DNA of 27,937 nt from positions 1 to 27,937 of the forward strand of contig JAEWKT010000049.1 of NCBI GenBank assembly GCA_023393635.1, given 5' to 3'. Source of the DNA: Pseudomonadota bacterium. Its GTDB lineage: Bacteria > Pseudomonadota > Gammaproteobacteria > Pseudomonadales > Moraxellaceae. The first letter of the stretch is position 1. Every line of letters starts with the position of its first letter. A model generated the notes under the pieces. It did no database searches and was not told the DNA's origin. It worked only from the letters and a program-made list of their open reading frames with translations. Of this stretch, positions 14,366 to 23,398 are shown piece after piece. Position numbers and translations under genes: made by a program.

Positions 14366-15916
14366 TTATCTGTTAATAACTTGTCCAGCTATATTTGGAA
14401 GGCCAATTCTGACGTCTTTTAACTGCTCATCGAAATCAGTCATACCCCAATTCGTATCATAAGGACCGTGAATGTTCGGCTCTTTTATCCTGCTCCGAAC
14501 CGCTTGGTATTTAGCTTTCTCAGCAGGAGATAAATTATTGTAAGCATCTCTTCTTATTGGGGATTTAAGCGATAAACGTCCATAACTATCCATAGGATAG
14601 TAAATAGTATTGTCAAACTTGCCTTCTTTAAAAATAATCTGTTCCCATCCGCCAGACAAATTATAACTATCTCCTAAAGCATCCTTGGTCTGACTTGAAG
14701 CAGGACCACGCCATACTTTGATGGATTGACCAGCAGGAATATCATAAATTACAAACTGCCCATTTGCATTCCAGTCTGGCCATACCGCCAGATATTTACG
14801 CCAAGCTGCTTTCGGATCAGGGCTATTTTTAATTTTAATAAAAACTTCTTCTGTGACCCAACACTCCCCAAATGCACCATTTGCAGGTGATGTTACCCGA
14901 TATAGTCTGGCAGGTCCCGTAATAATATCCGTCGATATCTTACTAAATGAAGCAATATTATAATCAGCCAAAGGCGGGTAGCCCTGTTTAACTCTTCGAT
15001 CTACTAGACTCCTTTGCTCAGCTGGATCTAAAGGTGCATGTTCTAAATTACCTCTACTTAGCCAAGAAGGTCTGGGTTTTTTAGTACGCATTAAAGTAAC
15101 CGCACGTACTTCTGGCAACGTTCCTCTAAAGTGCACATTGGTGGTATTCCTCACCGCTGTTCTTTGCAGATAGGACTCCATATCCAGTCTATAGATAACT
15201 CTTGCCAAAGCATCATTAAGTGGTGCCAAGGCTTTTGCAAGGGGTGCATCAGCTGCCTTTCTAATTTTTTGGACAATGGCGACAGTATTTCTAATTTTAT
15301 CTTTTAAACCAGGAATATACCTGGCCTTATTGGTTAAGTTATCTAATAGCTGAATCCCTCGGTCAAAAGCAGCCAATAACTCCTTTGCACTAAGCTTATT
15401 TTTTACTTTTATAATTTCATTCTTTAAATAAACGAGAATATCTACGTTCGGTAAATATTTTTTTATATAGTCTTGTACTTGTTTTTTCCTTAAAAAAGTA
15501 ATTACCCATGTCATAGCTGAATCAACAGCTTTAACAACGGCTTTTCCTCCGCTTCGTCTCACAAACAAAAAGAAGATTTTTAGAACCCCTTTAACCAAAC
15601 TTCCTAGACTTGGAAATAACCCTATTAAAGTAAGTGCCAGAGCGACCCAAGCCCACTGATCAGACATATCTTCATTTAACTTTTTACAATTTGCTACTAA
15701 ATCACGGACATCACAGATTTGATCCACAAACGGAACCATAGAAATTGCAGCATCAAATACAATTTGCCCCGTACTACGATTATCATTGAAATCTCCTTCA
15801 ACGGCTTCTACCATCCACTCCCATATACTTTTTTCCTCTTGAATATCTTTTTGATCACCAGTCATCCAAGCCAATGCATCTCTGGCTTGTGTAGCATTAG
15901 GAATATTATTTGCCAT
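14366..15916 (-). CDS. Candidate T6SS effector with unassigned C-terminal toxin domain
   Basis: 516 aa. The N-terminal conserved region (about 30-120) has GDFNDNRSTGQIV, PFVDQICDVRD and a hydrophobic stretch WVALALTLIGLFPSLGSLVKGVLKIFFLFV. The middle (120-250) is Lys-rich and helical. The C-terminal domain (about 335-470) contains ARLYRVTSP, ECWVTEEVF, WRKYLAVWPDWNANGQ, IYDIPAGQSIKVWRGPASSQ and LSGGWEQIIF. These blocks recur in the decayed copy at 11961-12229 and recall toxin tips of Rhs-type proteins; an ADP-ribosyltransferase-like fold is possible (Arg340, Ser407-408, Gln426) but unproven. The start ATG overlaps the vgrG stop by 11 nt, so translation is coupled and delivery through that VgrG is the obvious hypothesis. 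A candidate immunity gene follows. Confidence 0.8.
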   Translation of the reverse strand: MANNIPNATQARDALAWMTGDQKDIQEEKSIWEWMVEAVEGDFNDNRSTGQIVFDAAISMVPFVDQICDVRDLVANCKKLNEDMSDQWAWVALALTLIGLFPSLGSLVKGVLKIFFLFVRRSGGKAVVKAVDSAMTWVITFLRKKQVQDYIKKYLPNVDILVYLKNEIIKVKNKLSAKELLAAFDRGIQLLDNLTNKARYIPGLKDKIRNTVAIVQKIRKAADAPLAKALAPLNDALARVIYRLDMESYLQRTAVRNTTNVHFRGTLPEVRAVTLMRTKKPRPSWLSRGNLEHAPLDPAEQRSLVDRRVKQGYPPLADYNIASFSKISTDIITGPARLYRVTSPANGAFGECWVTEEVFIKIKNSPDPKAAWRKYLAVWPDWNANGQFVIYDIPAGQSIKVWRGPASSQTKDALGDSYNLSGGWEQIIFKEGKFDNTIYYPMDSYGRLSLKSPIRRDAYNNLSPAEKAKYQAVRSRIKEPNIHGPYDTNWGMTDFDEQLKDVRIGLPNIAGQVINR

Positions 15917-18764
15917 TATTTAAATCCCCATTGCTACGAGTTGATGAATCCTCTTCAATTTCTAATAACTCTTCTAATGGATTGGCAATTTTTTCTTTAC
16001 CTTCTTGAATTTCATAAACCACTTTTTTTATAGTTTCAGGTGGTATATTTTCATGCCTAGCAAAACCATTAGTATCTAGTTTTCCTGCTAATGTTGTTCC
16101 ATCCTTAAAGAAAATTTTATAACCATTATTTGCTATACCCTTTCTTGTTTCAGGATTACGATAATCTAATTCAATCCAATTTTTTATATCAGCTCCTGGT
16201 AAATTTACTGGTGTGAGCTGAACCTTTTGCCCCCCACTAAACACATGCTGTCCAGCCTTTGCCTCAAACTTGCCACCTGTTTGAATCAATACTCCCTGTC
16301 CACCCAGCAATAGCTGCGAACCACCCGCAGTTAAGGTAATTTCCTTAGGGCTAGTAATTTCTATGCGATCTTCAGCAGAGATAATCTGGATGACTTTACG
16401 CGCTATAGCTTCTATGCCATCAGTTTGAGCTTGCAGTGCAATATTACCTTTTGCAGCAACAGCACTTATTCCTTGCCCTGCGGCAAACAGGCTTATTTTT
16501 TGCTGCGCATGGGCAACCAAATTGTTTTGCGTGCTGAGGTTAATGCTGTCGCCTGCACTATGGCTAATTTGGCCATCAGCAGATACATGAATATCTGCCT
16601 GACTACTTAAGCCAATACTTTCAGGTGAAGTGAGCAACATAATGGCTGACTTAAACGCTGCTGCTTGCTCAGGGCTATCCTGCTGCAAGTAATCAATAAA
16701 ACCTTTTAAATTCTCTAAAATATCTAAAGGTTCAGCGTGCTGATTTTTAGCCACATCACTCAAAGCAGCAGCACTGTTTAAGGCACTATTAAGCTGACTT
16801 TTAGCATCAGATGCATCCAAATGATTGGCTTTGGCTTGGTCTTGCGCATGCGTACTAACCAGTAAGCCTTGCCCTGCTCGTACTGCACCCCACTGGTCGG
16901 TTCTAAGCTCAAAACCTTCACCACGGGTGCTACTGGCATCACTGGCTTTAGGATGGCTCAAATGACCAAGGTTAAGTTGGCTTGCAGCATGGCTACTTTG
17001 CAACTGCGCACTAATCTGCCCAGTGGTGTCATCAAATCGTAGCTGGTTAAAACCCTCGCCATTAATTTCCTGAGTTTTAATACCGCTTAACGCCCGCGTA
17101 TCAGGCAAACTTCCCTGACCATCAAATTGTGCAGATATTCTTGAACCTTCATGGATGCGCCCAACCACAACAGGTTGATCGGCATTACCATCCAGGAAGT
17201 CAATGACGACCAGCTCACCTGCACGCGGTAAGAAGCGCACACCATAGTTGCTGCCATTACTGCCATCACCTGCCCATGGCGTTAATACATCTACCCAGGC
17301 CGAATCGCTGTCTGTGTCACTACTGCCTGCACCACCACTGTGTTGATGATCATCAGGACGGGTAAATAAAAACCGTACCTTAATGCGTCCCCACGCATCC
17401 ACATGCATGGTTTCATTTTCAGCCGTTACCACCCGAGCTCGCATGGGATGTGCTTTTGCCACATGAAGCAGCGGATCATAAAATGGCACAATCGGAACAT
17501 CACGGCGAATAAGCGTCATGCTCACCTGATGCGGTGGTTGCTGGGTTTGATGAGCAATTATTGCATCAGATACCCACTGGCTTTGCTGCACAAGATGTAT
17601 TATTTGTGCGCTTAATTCGTTGGGTAAGTTGTTTTGTGCATAAAAAGATAGCTGGGTAATTAAAAATTCACGTGCACTGGCTGGCTTTTGATCCAGTTGA
17701 TGATGGCCTGCCAAGCTAAACCAGCAACCAAGCTTTACCGTCCTCACTGAACCAATGGCATGAAAACTTTTTGTTTCCAGGGTACTACGTTGAATCAGCA
17801 ACTCACCTAATCGCTCAAGTTGCGCTGTGGACGGTGGCGTGCTTTGATCTTGCCCGTCTAAACCCCCTAATGCACCATCGCCCACATACCATGCTTTCTC
17901 TAAGTTTAAACTGGCCGATGAGTAGGTGTTACTTTGTTGCACACTGCTAATATTGGCGTGTTCATCCATACTGCCATGCTGCTGAGACCAGCGTTGCACA
18001 TGAATATGGCTACTTTGCAATTGACGCTGAGCCGTCAGGGTATTGATACTGTCATGCTGCGCTTTATTATCAGCATGGTGAAAATGCAATATAGGTGCAG
18101 GGTTTTGCGCCAGGGTTTTCGCATCGTCAAATAAGATTAATGCCTGCTGCGTGCCTGTACTATCAATCATCCAGTTGATGCTCGCACGTCGCCACAGCCG
18201 CGTTAAAAAGTCGAAATCACTTTCCTGACTTTGCATGCTAAACGGTAAAATATCGTAGGTTTTACTTATTTTAGAAACATCAAGCGTTAGGGTTTTGGCA
18301 AAGAGTGCACTGTTTTTCTGCCATTCGGCAAAGATAATTTGTGTAATATCCAGTACTGATTTTTGCATAAACACACGGCTATTGCGGCGCTTTGGCATCA
18401 GGCTACTAAAAGTATCTTGAAAAATCAGCTTATAAACTGCAAAACCTCCATCATTTTGACCACTGGCTGCTTGCGTAATAATGCCATTAAGGACATGAAC
18501 CTGCCCTTGCTGATCACGCTGCTCAACCACCGCAGTTTGGCCAATAAAATGTTTTAGGGGAATAGAGGCGTTGGTCGAGAGGCAGATAAGTTCTAGCTCA
18601 AGTCCTTCATTAAGGGCACTATGACCAAACACAAACTGTAAATAAAAGTTGTCATTTAAAGCGGTATCGCCCAACTTTAAGGCAATCACCCGATGCGCTG
18701 CATTAAAGCCAATACCCAGCTTTGAGAGCACCTGATGGATGGTACCCAACATTTGTTGATTCAT
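15906..18764 (-). CDS. vgrG: Type VI secretion spike protein VgrG with C-terminal extension
   Basis: 952 aa from ATG 18764, preceded by AGAAGAG; an in-frame TTG at 18770 is less likely. VgrG forms the trimeric spike of the T6SS tube. The gp27-like part includes FQDTFSSLMPKRRNSRVFMQ and QSQESDFDFLTRLWRRASINW. The gp5-like OB fold is near RVVTAENETMHVDAWGRIKV and HVDAWGRIKVRFLF, with SNYGVRFLPRAGELVVIDFL and QPVVVGRIHEG. The DUF2345 beta-helix holds repeats such as ISLFAAGQGISAVAAKGNI and GSQLLLGGQGVLIQTGGKFE. The last ~85 residues form an extra domain with YKIFFKDGTTLAGKLDTNGFA, resembling transthyretin-like adaptor domains that carry effectors. No hcp, PAAR or structural T6SS genes are in the window, so this is a satellite vgrG cluster. 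Confidence 0.93.
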   Translation of the reverse strand: MNQQMLGTIHQVLSKLGIGFNAAHRVIALKLGDTALNDNFYLQFVFGHSALNEGLELELICLSTNASIPLKHFIGQTAVVEQRDQQGQVHVLNGIITQAASGQNDGGFAVYKLIFQDTFSSLMPKRRNSRVFMQKSVLDITQIIFAEWQKNSALFAKTLTLDVSKISKTYDILPFSMQSQESDFDFLTRLWRRASINWMIDSTGTQQALILFDDAKTLAQNPAPILHFHHADNKAQHDSINTLTAQRQLQSSHIHVQRWSQQHGSMDEHANISSVQQSNTYSSASLNLEKAWYVGDGALGGLDGQDQSTPPSTAQLERLGELLIQRSTLETKSFHAIGSVRTVKLGCWFSLAGHHQLDQKPASAREFLITQLSFYAQNNLPNELSAQIIHLVQQSQWVSDAIIAHQTQQPPHQVSMTLIRRDVPIVPFYDPLLHVAKAHPMRARVVTAENETMHVDAWGRIKVRFLFTRPDDHQHSGGAGSSDTDSDSAWVDVLTPWAGDGSNGSNYGVRFLPRAGELVVIDFLDGNADQPVVVGRIHEGSRISAQFDGQGSLPDTRALSGIKTQEINGEGFNQLRFDDTTGQISAQLQSSHAASQLNLGHLSHPKASDASSTRGEGFELRTDQWGAVRAGQGLLVSTHAQDQAKANHLDASDAKSQLNSALNSAAALSDVAKNQHAEPLDILENLKGFIDYLQQDSPEQAAAFKSAIMLLTSPESIGLSSQADIHVSADGQISHSAGDSINLSTQNNLVAHAQQKISLFAAGQGISAVAAKGNIALQAQTDGIEAIARKVIQIISAEDRIEITSPKEITLTAGGSQLLLGGQGVLIQTGGKFEAKAGQHVFSGGQKVQLTPVNLPGADIKNWIELDYRNPETRKGIANNGYKIFFKDGTTLAGKLDTNGFARHENIPPETIKKVVYEIQEGKEKIANPLEELLEIEEDSSTRSNGDLNNGK

Positions 18765-18994
18765 GTCCAACTCTTCTTATTAAACTGTGATGCAGGTCTA
18801 TAGTTTTTAGTTGAACATACAAAACTGCATTATTTTTGTGGGTTGCAGCCTAACTTTTATACTTATTAAAATCAAGAATGATTAACTGTATAAGTACATA
18901 ATATACTGTTTAATATTAATTTATTTATTAATTTAAAACGAATAAACAATTAAGGGCAAACTACATACATAAGATGAGTTCACCCTTGAATAAA

Positions 18995-19015
18995 GCAAAT
19001 GGCTTAAAGCCATTT
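18995..19015 (-). terminator. Hairpin overlapping the ftsK stop codon, weak terminator
   Basis: AAATGGCTTAAAGCCATTT (18997-19015) is an inverted repeat whose arm overlaps the ftsK stop. On the minus strand it is followed by GCTTTATTC rather than a long T run, so termination may be partial. The remaining 18765-18990 is very AT-rich with no gene; a vgrG promoter is expected there, but I could not fix one. Confidence 0.4.
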
Positions 19016-21926
19016 AAACCAAAATTTCACGTTTACCACTTGGCCCCATGGCACTAATAATGCCTGCATCTTCCATTTGGTCAATAAGACGTGCGGCACG
19101 GTTATAGCCAAGGCTAAATTTACGCTGTAACGCCGAGGCCGAACACTTGCGGGTTTCTAGCACAAACTGCACGGCTTGATCATACATGGCATCACGGTCA
19201 GAGCCTCCCTCTTCCGATTCAAAACCACGACTAGAGCCATCGTCATCATAAGGCGTTAAAATTTCATCAATATAATCTGGGCTTGCACGCTCGCGCCATG
19301 CATCACAAATTCGGTTGACTTCATCATCGCTAATAAAGGCACCATGCACACGTTCTGGCTCAATTTTGCCTGGTGCTAAAAACAGCATATCCCCATGGCC
19401 CAGCAAATCTTCTGCACCGCCACCATCCAAAATGGTGCGCGAGTCAATTTTACTGTTGACGCGCAGTGCCACACGCGTTGGAATATTGGCTTTAATCAAA
19501 CCCGTGATCACATCAACCGATGGACGTTGTGTGGCCAACATTAAATGAATCCCTGCGGCACGGGATTTTTGCGCCAGACGCGTAATCAACTCTTCAGCTT
19601 TTTTGCCCACTTGCATAATCATGTCGGCAAACTCGTCCGCCACAATCACAATCAATGGCAAAGCTTGCAGGCGTGGCGCGCGATCCTGCACTGCACTGTC
19701 TTGTGGTTTCCACGTTGGGTCTAATAAGTCTTCACCACGTGCAATGGCTTCATTTACCTTGCGGTTAAATTCATCAATTTTACGTACCTTTAAAAAGGTC
19801 ATTAATTTGTAGCGACGTTCCATCTCATTAACTGCCCAATTCAAGGCATTCACCGCATCTTTCATGTCCGTCACAACAGGCGTCAACAAGTGTGGAATAT
19901 CACCATAGTTGGCCAGTTCCAGCTGTTTAGGGTCAATTAAAATTAGGCGTAATTGCTGCGGCGTGTACTTAAGTAACATGGATAACAGCATGGCGTTTAC
20001 TGCAACCGATTTACCAGAACCTGTGGTGCCTGCCACCAACATATGCGGTGCTTTGGCAAGGTCAGTGAGTACAGGGCGGCCAGCAATATCCTTACCCATT
20101 GCCATGGTAATTAAACCTGTTGGGTCACGGTAAGCATCAGTTTGTAGGAGCTCACTCAAGCGCACCATTTCGCGTGACGTATTGGGCACCTCAATGCCAA
20201 TATAAGGCTTACCTGGAATGACCTCCACCACACGCACCGACGCCATGGACATTGAGCGTGCCAGATCACGTGAAATATTGGTCACCTTAGAGGCTTTCAC
20301 ACCTGGGGCAAGCTCAAGTTCAAAACGGGTTACCACAGGGCCAGGCTGCGCTTCAACTACTTTGGCCTTGACGTTAAATTCTTGCAACTTAATTTCTAAT
20401 AGTTTAGACAATCGTTCCAACTGCTCGGCGGTATAGCTCACTTTACGGCTAGGATCTGGCAAATCCAGCAAATCTAAACCTGGTAACGGCGATAAATTGG
20501 CACGACGCTGAATGACCTGCATAGACCGCGACATGGGACGGCCAGATGCATCAGTGAGCGGCGCGTCAAACTCATCATCTGCCAAGGCCGCTTGTTGCTC
20601 GGCTGCACTTTGGCCAAACTCTTGAATTAAGTCATCCACTGATACTTCAGTTGTTGTCACAGGGGTTTTCTGGACTACGGGCGGAATAAGCTGTTTGGCT
20701 GCTACAGGTATGACATTAACAGGCGCAACACTTTGTGGTGTAGGACTGACACTGGGTGAAGTCATATGGTCAGGTAATGGATTTAACGACTGCTCAAAAA
20801 TATTTAAAGTACGCTCAAAAGCATCAGATGGATTACTATCGCTTGCTGCTGCATAGCTTGGGTTAGACGCTGTATCGGTTGACGGTACGCTAGATAATGT
20901 TGTGTCGGTTGACGCATCACTGCGCGTCTGGGCAGGTGCTTCTGCCAATAATTCGTCAAATACACTTTGATCTTGCCATGCAAAGCTGGGTTCTATTTGT
21001 GTATTTAAGGTTTGAGCAGTGGCTTCATTGGTAGATATCCCAATAGGCGTGTTGGTCTCTGCCAGTACGTGATCGGCTTTTTGCACCAATGCAGCCAGAT
21101 GATCCAGTGTGCTCATGGGTGGATTAGACCCCGTAGCAGCAACTGGTATTATAGTTTCAGACTCAACTGGAGTGGCAGACTTGGCGTGCGCAGACCAACG
21201 CTGGCCACTTTGAATCACCGCCTGCTCTGCGCCTAAATCTGCATCCGAGGCATCATTGGAATCTGCTATGGAGTGCGCTGCATGATCTGCTGCGCTATGC
21301 TCAAGCTCTAATTTTTCACCCAATGTTAAGTCAGGGGCTGCTTCACGTGCAGGCACATTTTTATAAAATAGCTCTTGGAGTAGCGCAGGAATTTTGCCCA
21401 GCGTATCCATGGTTTTGTTCCAGCGAATCCCAAATGCCATGGTTAGCATCGTAAGCAACAATGCCACCAAAAAAATAGTGGCGATAATCATGCCAACCAA
21501 AGCTAATAAATTACGGCCAATTTCATAACCAATAATGCCGCCCGATGCATTACTTAAGGTATCTGTTGGTTGTAAAAAATGCAGGCTTAATAAGGCAGCA
21601 ACAATGGTCAGGATAAAAATTTCGGCCGCTATCCGAAACGGGCGACTTAAAAAGCTATGCGGCCACCATAACTGAATGGCCTCGGCCAAAATAAAAATAG
21701 GCAGCAATAAAGCCGCGTGGCCAAAAACACCATACAGTAAATCGGCAATCCAGGCACCTGCAACGCCACTGGCATTGGTCACCTGCTGGGTATCACTTGA
21801 TACATGCGTCCAGCCAGGATCAAACGGGGTATAAGTTACCGTTGCAATAAGCAAATAAATACCAAAAGAAGCCAAAAATACGGTTAGTAAAATTCGCTGC
21901 GCATAGGCGCCCGCCACTGGGTTCAT
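19014..21926 (-). CDS. ftsK: DNA translocase FtsK
   Basis: 970 aa, shorter than E. coli FtsK (about 1330) because the linker is short. It is a septum-located motor that pumps chromosome ends across the division site and activates XerCD at dif. The N-terminus has four membrane helices (about 11-31, 57-86, 97-116 and 138-166). An acidic/Ser-Thr-Pro/Gln linker follows to about 490. The motor has GPVVTRFELELAPGVKASKV, Walker A GTTGSGKS (about 632-639), DPKQLELANY, Walker B LIVIVADEFADM (about 758-769) and HLMLATQRPSVDVITGLIK. The C-terminal gamma winged helix reads RKCSASALQRKFSLGYNRAARLIDQME and ends SGKREILV, the part that reads KOPS sites. Divergent from trxB. Confidence 0.97.
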   Translation of the reverse strand: MNPVAGAYAQRILLTVFLASFGIYLLIATVTYTPFDPGWTHVSSDTQQVTNASGVAGAWIADLLYGVFGHAALLLPIFILAEAIQLWWPHSFLSRPFRIAAEIFILTIVAALLSLHFLQPTDTLSNASGGIIGYEIGRNLLALVGMIIATIFLVALLLTMLTMAFGIRWNKTMDTLGKIPALLQELFYKNVPAREAAPDLTLGEKLELEHSAADHAAHSIADSNDASDADLGAEQAVIQSGQRWSAHAKSATPVESETIIPVAATGSNPPMSTLDHLAALVQKADHVLAETNTPIGISTNEATAQTLNTQIEPSFAWQDQSVFDELLAEAPAQTRSDASTDTTLSSVPSTDTASNPSYAAASDSNPSDAFERTLNIFEQSLNPLPDHMTSPSVSPTPQSVAPVNVIPVAAKQLIPPVVQKTPVTTTEVSVDDLIQEFGQSAAEQQAALADDEFDAPLTDASGRPMSRSMQVIQRRANLSPLPGLDLLDLPDPSRKVSYTAEQLERLSKLLEIKLQEFNVKAKVVEAQPGPVVTRFELELAPGVKASKVTNISRDLARSMSMASVRVVEVIPGKPYIGIEVPNTSREMVRLSELLQTDAYRDPTGLITMAMGKDIAGRPVLTDLAKAPHMLVAGTTGSGKSVAVNAMLLSMLLKYTPQQLRLILIDPKQLELANYGDIPHLLTPVVTDMKDAVNALNWAVNEMERRYKLMTFLKVRKIDEFNRKVNEAIARGEDLLDPTWKPQDSAVQDRAPRLQALPLIVIVADEFADMIMQVGKKAEELITRLAQKSRAAGIHLMLATQRPSVDVITGLIKANIPTRVALRVNSKIDSRTILDGGGAEDLLGHGDMLFLAPGKIEPERVHGAFISDDEVNRICDAWRERASPDYIDEILTPYDDDGSSRGFESEEGGSDRDAMYDQAVQFVLETRKCSASALQRKFSLGYNRAARLIDQMEDAGIISAMGPSGKREILV

Positions 21927-22003
21927 TAAATTCCTACCACCAAGTCATCAAATGCTAATCATCATGCGCCCCTGCGCACCATTTATTATCAACATGTCAC
22001 ACT

Positions 22004-22033
22004 ATTATAAGCGTAAAAACACATCATCTGGAA
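22004..22033 (-). promoter_or_regulatory. Likely ftsK promoter
   Basis: On the minus strand, a consensus TATAAT (22004-22009) lies about 78 nt upstream of the ftsK start. The best -35 is TTCCAG (22028-22033) at 18 nt, which is weak. Confidence 0.5.
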
Positions 22034-22204
22034 AAGCCAACCTTCATTCTAAGTTTGACGTGTTCTGCTTATTACGTCTAGCTTGTGCATGTAAATAGCC
22101 TCAGCATTTTTAGGGTTTGCGGGTTATTTTTAACAAAACCAGACCAATTTAAACCAAAGCGCAAAAACCGATGGGCGTAATATGTATTTTCTTGTCAAAC
22201 ACCG

Positions 22205-22233
22205 CCATTATTGCGCAGTAACTACCGTATAAT
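22205..22233 (+). promoter_or_regulatory. trxB: Likely trxB promoter
   Basis: A consensus TATAAT (22228-22233) lies 38 nt before the trxB ATG. The -35 at 17 nt is CCATTA, which is poor, so an activator may help. The ribosome site AAGGA (22256-22260) precedes the ATG by 10 nt. Confidence 0.55.
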
Positions 22234-22270
22234 TCTGAAATGATGAAAGAAACATAAGGAAGAAACAACG

Positions 22271-23257
22271 ATGAATTCACGCCATATCCGTTTATTAATT
22301 TTGGGTTCGGGTCCTGCGGGCTATAGTGCGGCTGTTTATGCGGCGCGTGCCAACCTTAAACCTGTGGTAATTGCTGGCTTACAAATTGGTGGTCAATTGA
22401 CTACCACCACCGAAGTTGATAACTGGCCAGGCGACCCGCATGGCTTAACTGGCCCTGATTTAATGGAACGGATGCAAACGCATGCCGAGCGTTTTGGCAC
22501 CGAAATTGTTTATGACCACATTAATGAAGTTGACCTGCAACAACGACCATTTCGCTTGACGGGTGATGAAGGTGAATATACCTGTGATGCACTAATTATT
22601 GCGACAGGTGCAACAGCGCAATACTTAGGCCTTCCCTCAGAAGAAGCCTATATGGGCCGTGGCGTGAGTGCCTGTGCTACCTGTGATGGATTCTTTTATA
22701 AAAATCAGCCAGTGATGGTAGTGGGTGGTGGAAACACTGCGGTTGAAGAAGCCTTATATTTGGCCAATATTGCAAGCCATGTCACTTTGGTTCATCGTCG
22801 TGACAAAGTTCGCTCAGAAAAGATTTTACAAGATCAGCTACTGGCCAAGCAGCAAGAAGGTAAAATTAGCATCTTATGGAATAACCAGGTTGATGAAGTA
22901 CTGGGTGACGACAATGGCGTCAATCAGGTTCGCTTGCAATCGACCCTAAGCGATGAGCAAAAAACCGTAGATGTGCAAGGCTTATTTATTGCCATTGGCC
23001 ACAAACCCAATACTGGCTTATTTGAAGGTCAACTACACCTAGAAAATGGCTATATTCAGGTGCAAAGTGGCACACAAGGGAACGCAACTGCCACCAGCGT
23101 GATGGGTGTATTTGCGGCAGGTGATGTGGCTGACCATATTTATCGCCAAGCCATTACCTCGGCAGGATCAGGCTGTATGGCTGCCTTAGATGCTGAAAAA
23201 TATCTGGATGCACTAGAAACAAATACTGAAGATGAACTGGAAGTTCCACAGGTATAA
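22271..23257 (+). CDS. trxB: Thioredoxin reductase (NADPH)
   Basis: 328 aa flavoprotein that passes electrons from NADPH through FAD and a CxxC pair to thioredoxin. The FAD-binding start is LGSGPAGYSAAVYAARAN (residues 11-28), followed by GGQLTTTTEVDNWPG. The redox cysteines are in CATCDGFF (Cys135 and Cys138). The NADPH fold follows as VGGGNTAVEEALYLA and HRRDKVRSEKI. The second FAD motif is GVFAAGDVADHIYRQAITSAGSGCMAALDAE. It is divergent from ftsK and followed by a strong terminator; the ftsK/trxB/aat/bpt neighbourhood is common in gamma-proteobacteria. Confidence 0.97.
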   Translation: MNSRHIRLLILGSGPAGYSAAVYAARANLKPVVIAGLQIGGQLTTTTEVDNWPGDPHGLTGPDLMERMQTHAERFGTEIVYDHINEVDLQQRPFRLTGDEGEYTCDALIIATGATAQYLGLPSEEAYMGRGVSACATCDGFFYKNQPVMVVGGGNTAVEEALYLANIASHVTLVHRRDKVRSEKILQDQLLAKQQEGKISILWNNQVDEVLGDDNGVNQVRLQSTLSDEQKTVDVQGLFIAIGHKPNTGLFEGQLHLENGYIQVQSGTQGNATATSVMGVFAAGDVADHIYRQAITSAGSGCMAALDAEKYLDALETNTEDELEVPQV

Positions 23258-23285
23258 GACCAGCCTGAATCTCTTTATTTCCTAA

Positions 23286-23323
23286 AAGCCGTGCTTATCT
23301 TCCTAATAAGCACGGTTTCTTAT
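23286..23323 (+). terminator. Rho-independent terminator after trxB
   Basis: CCGTGCTTAT (23289-23298) pairs perfectly with ATAAGCACGG (23306-23315) over a 7-nt loop, followed by TTTCTTAT. It lies about 30 nt beyond the trxB stop, so aat needs its own promoter. Confidence 0.88.
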
Positions 23324-23398
23324 GCAGTTAAACTCGGTTTATCCACGCTAAAATATTATCCTAACTATAAAGTAGTTAGATTTTTAGTTTATAAATTT

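Larger units (their letters stand above)
21927..22270. other. Divergent intergenic region between ftsK and trxB
   Basis: 344 bp without a credible ORF. It contains the -10 elements for both flanking genes, listed separately. Nothing else stands out: no tRNA, no terminator, no repeat long enough to name. Confidence 0.7.

Noticed and set aside
15719..16033. 104-codon open frame on the plus strand across the vgrG/effector junction
   Set aside because: It is antisense to two well-supported genes and has no family resemblance or ribosome site.
23291..23398. Longer Aat start at 23291
   Set aside because: It would begin inside the trxB terminator hairpin and add residues absent from the family.
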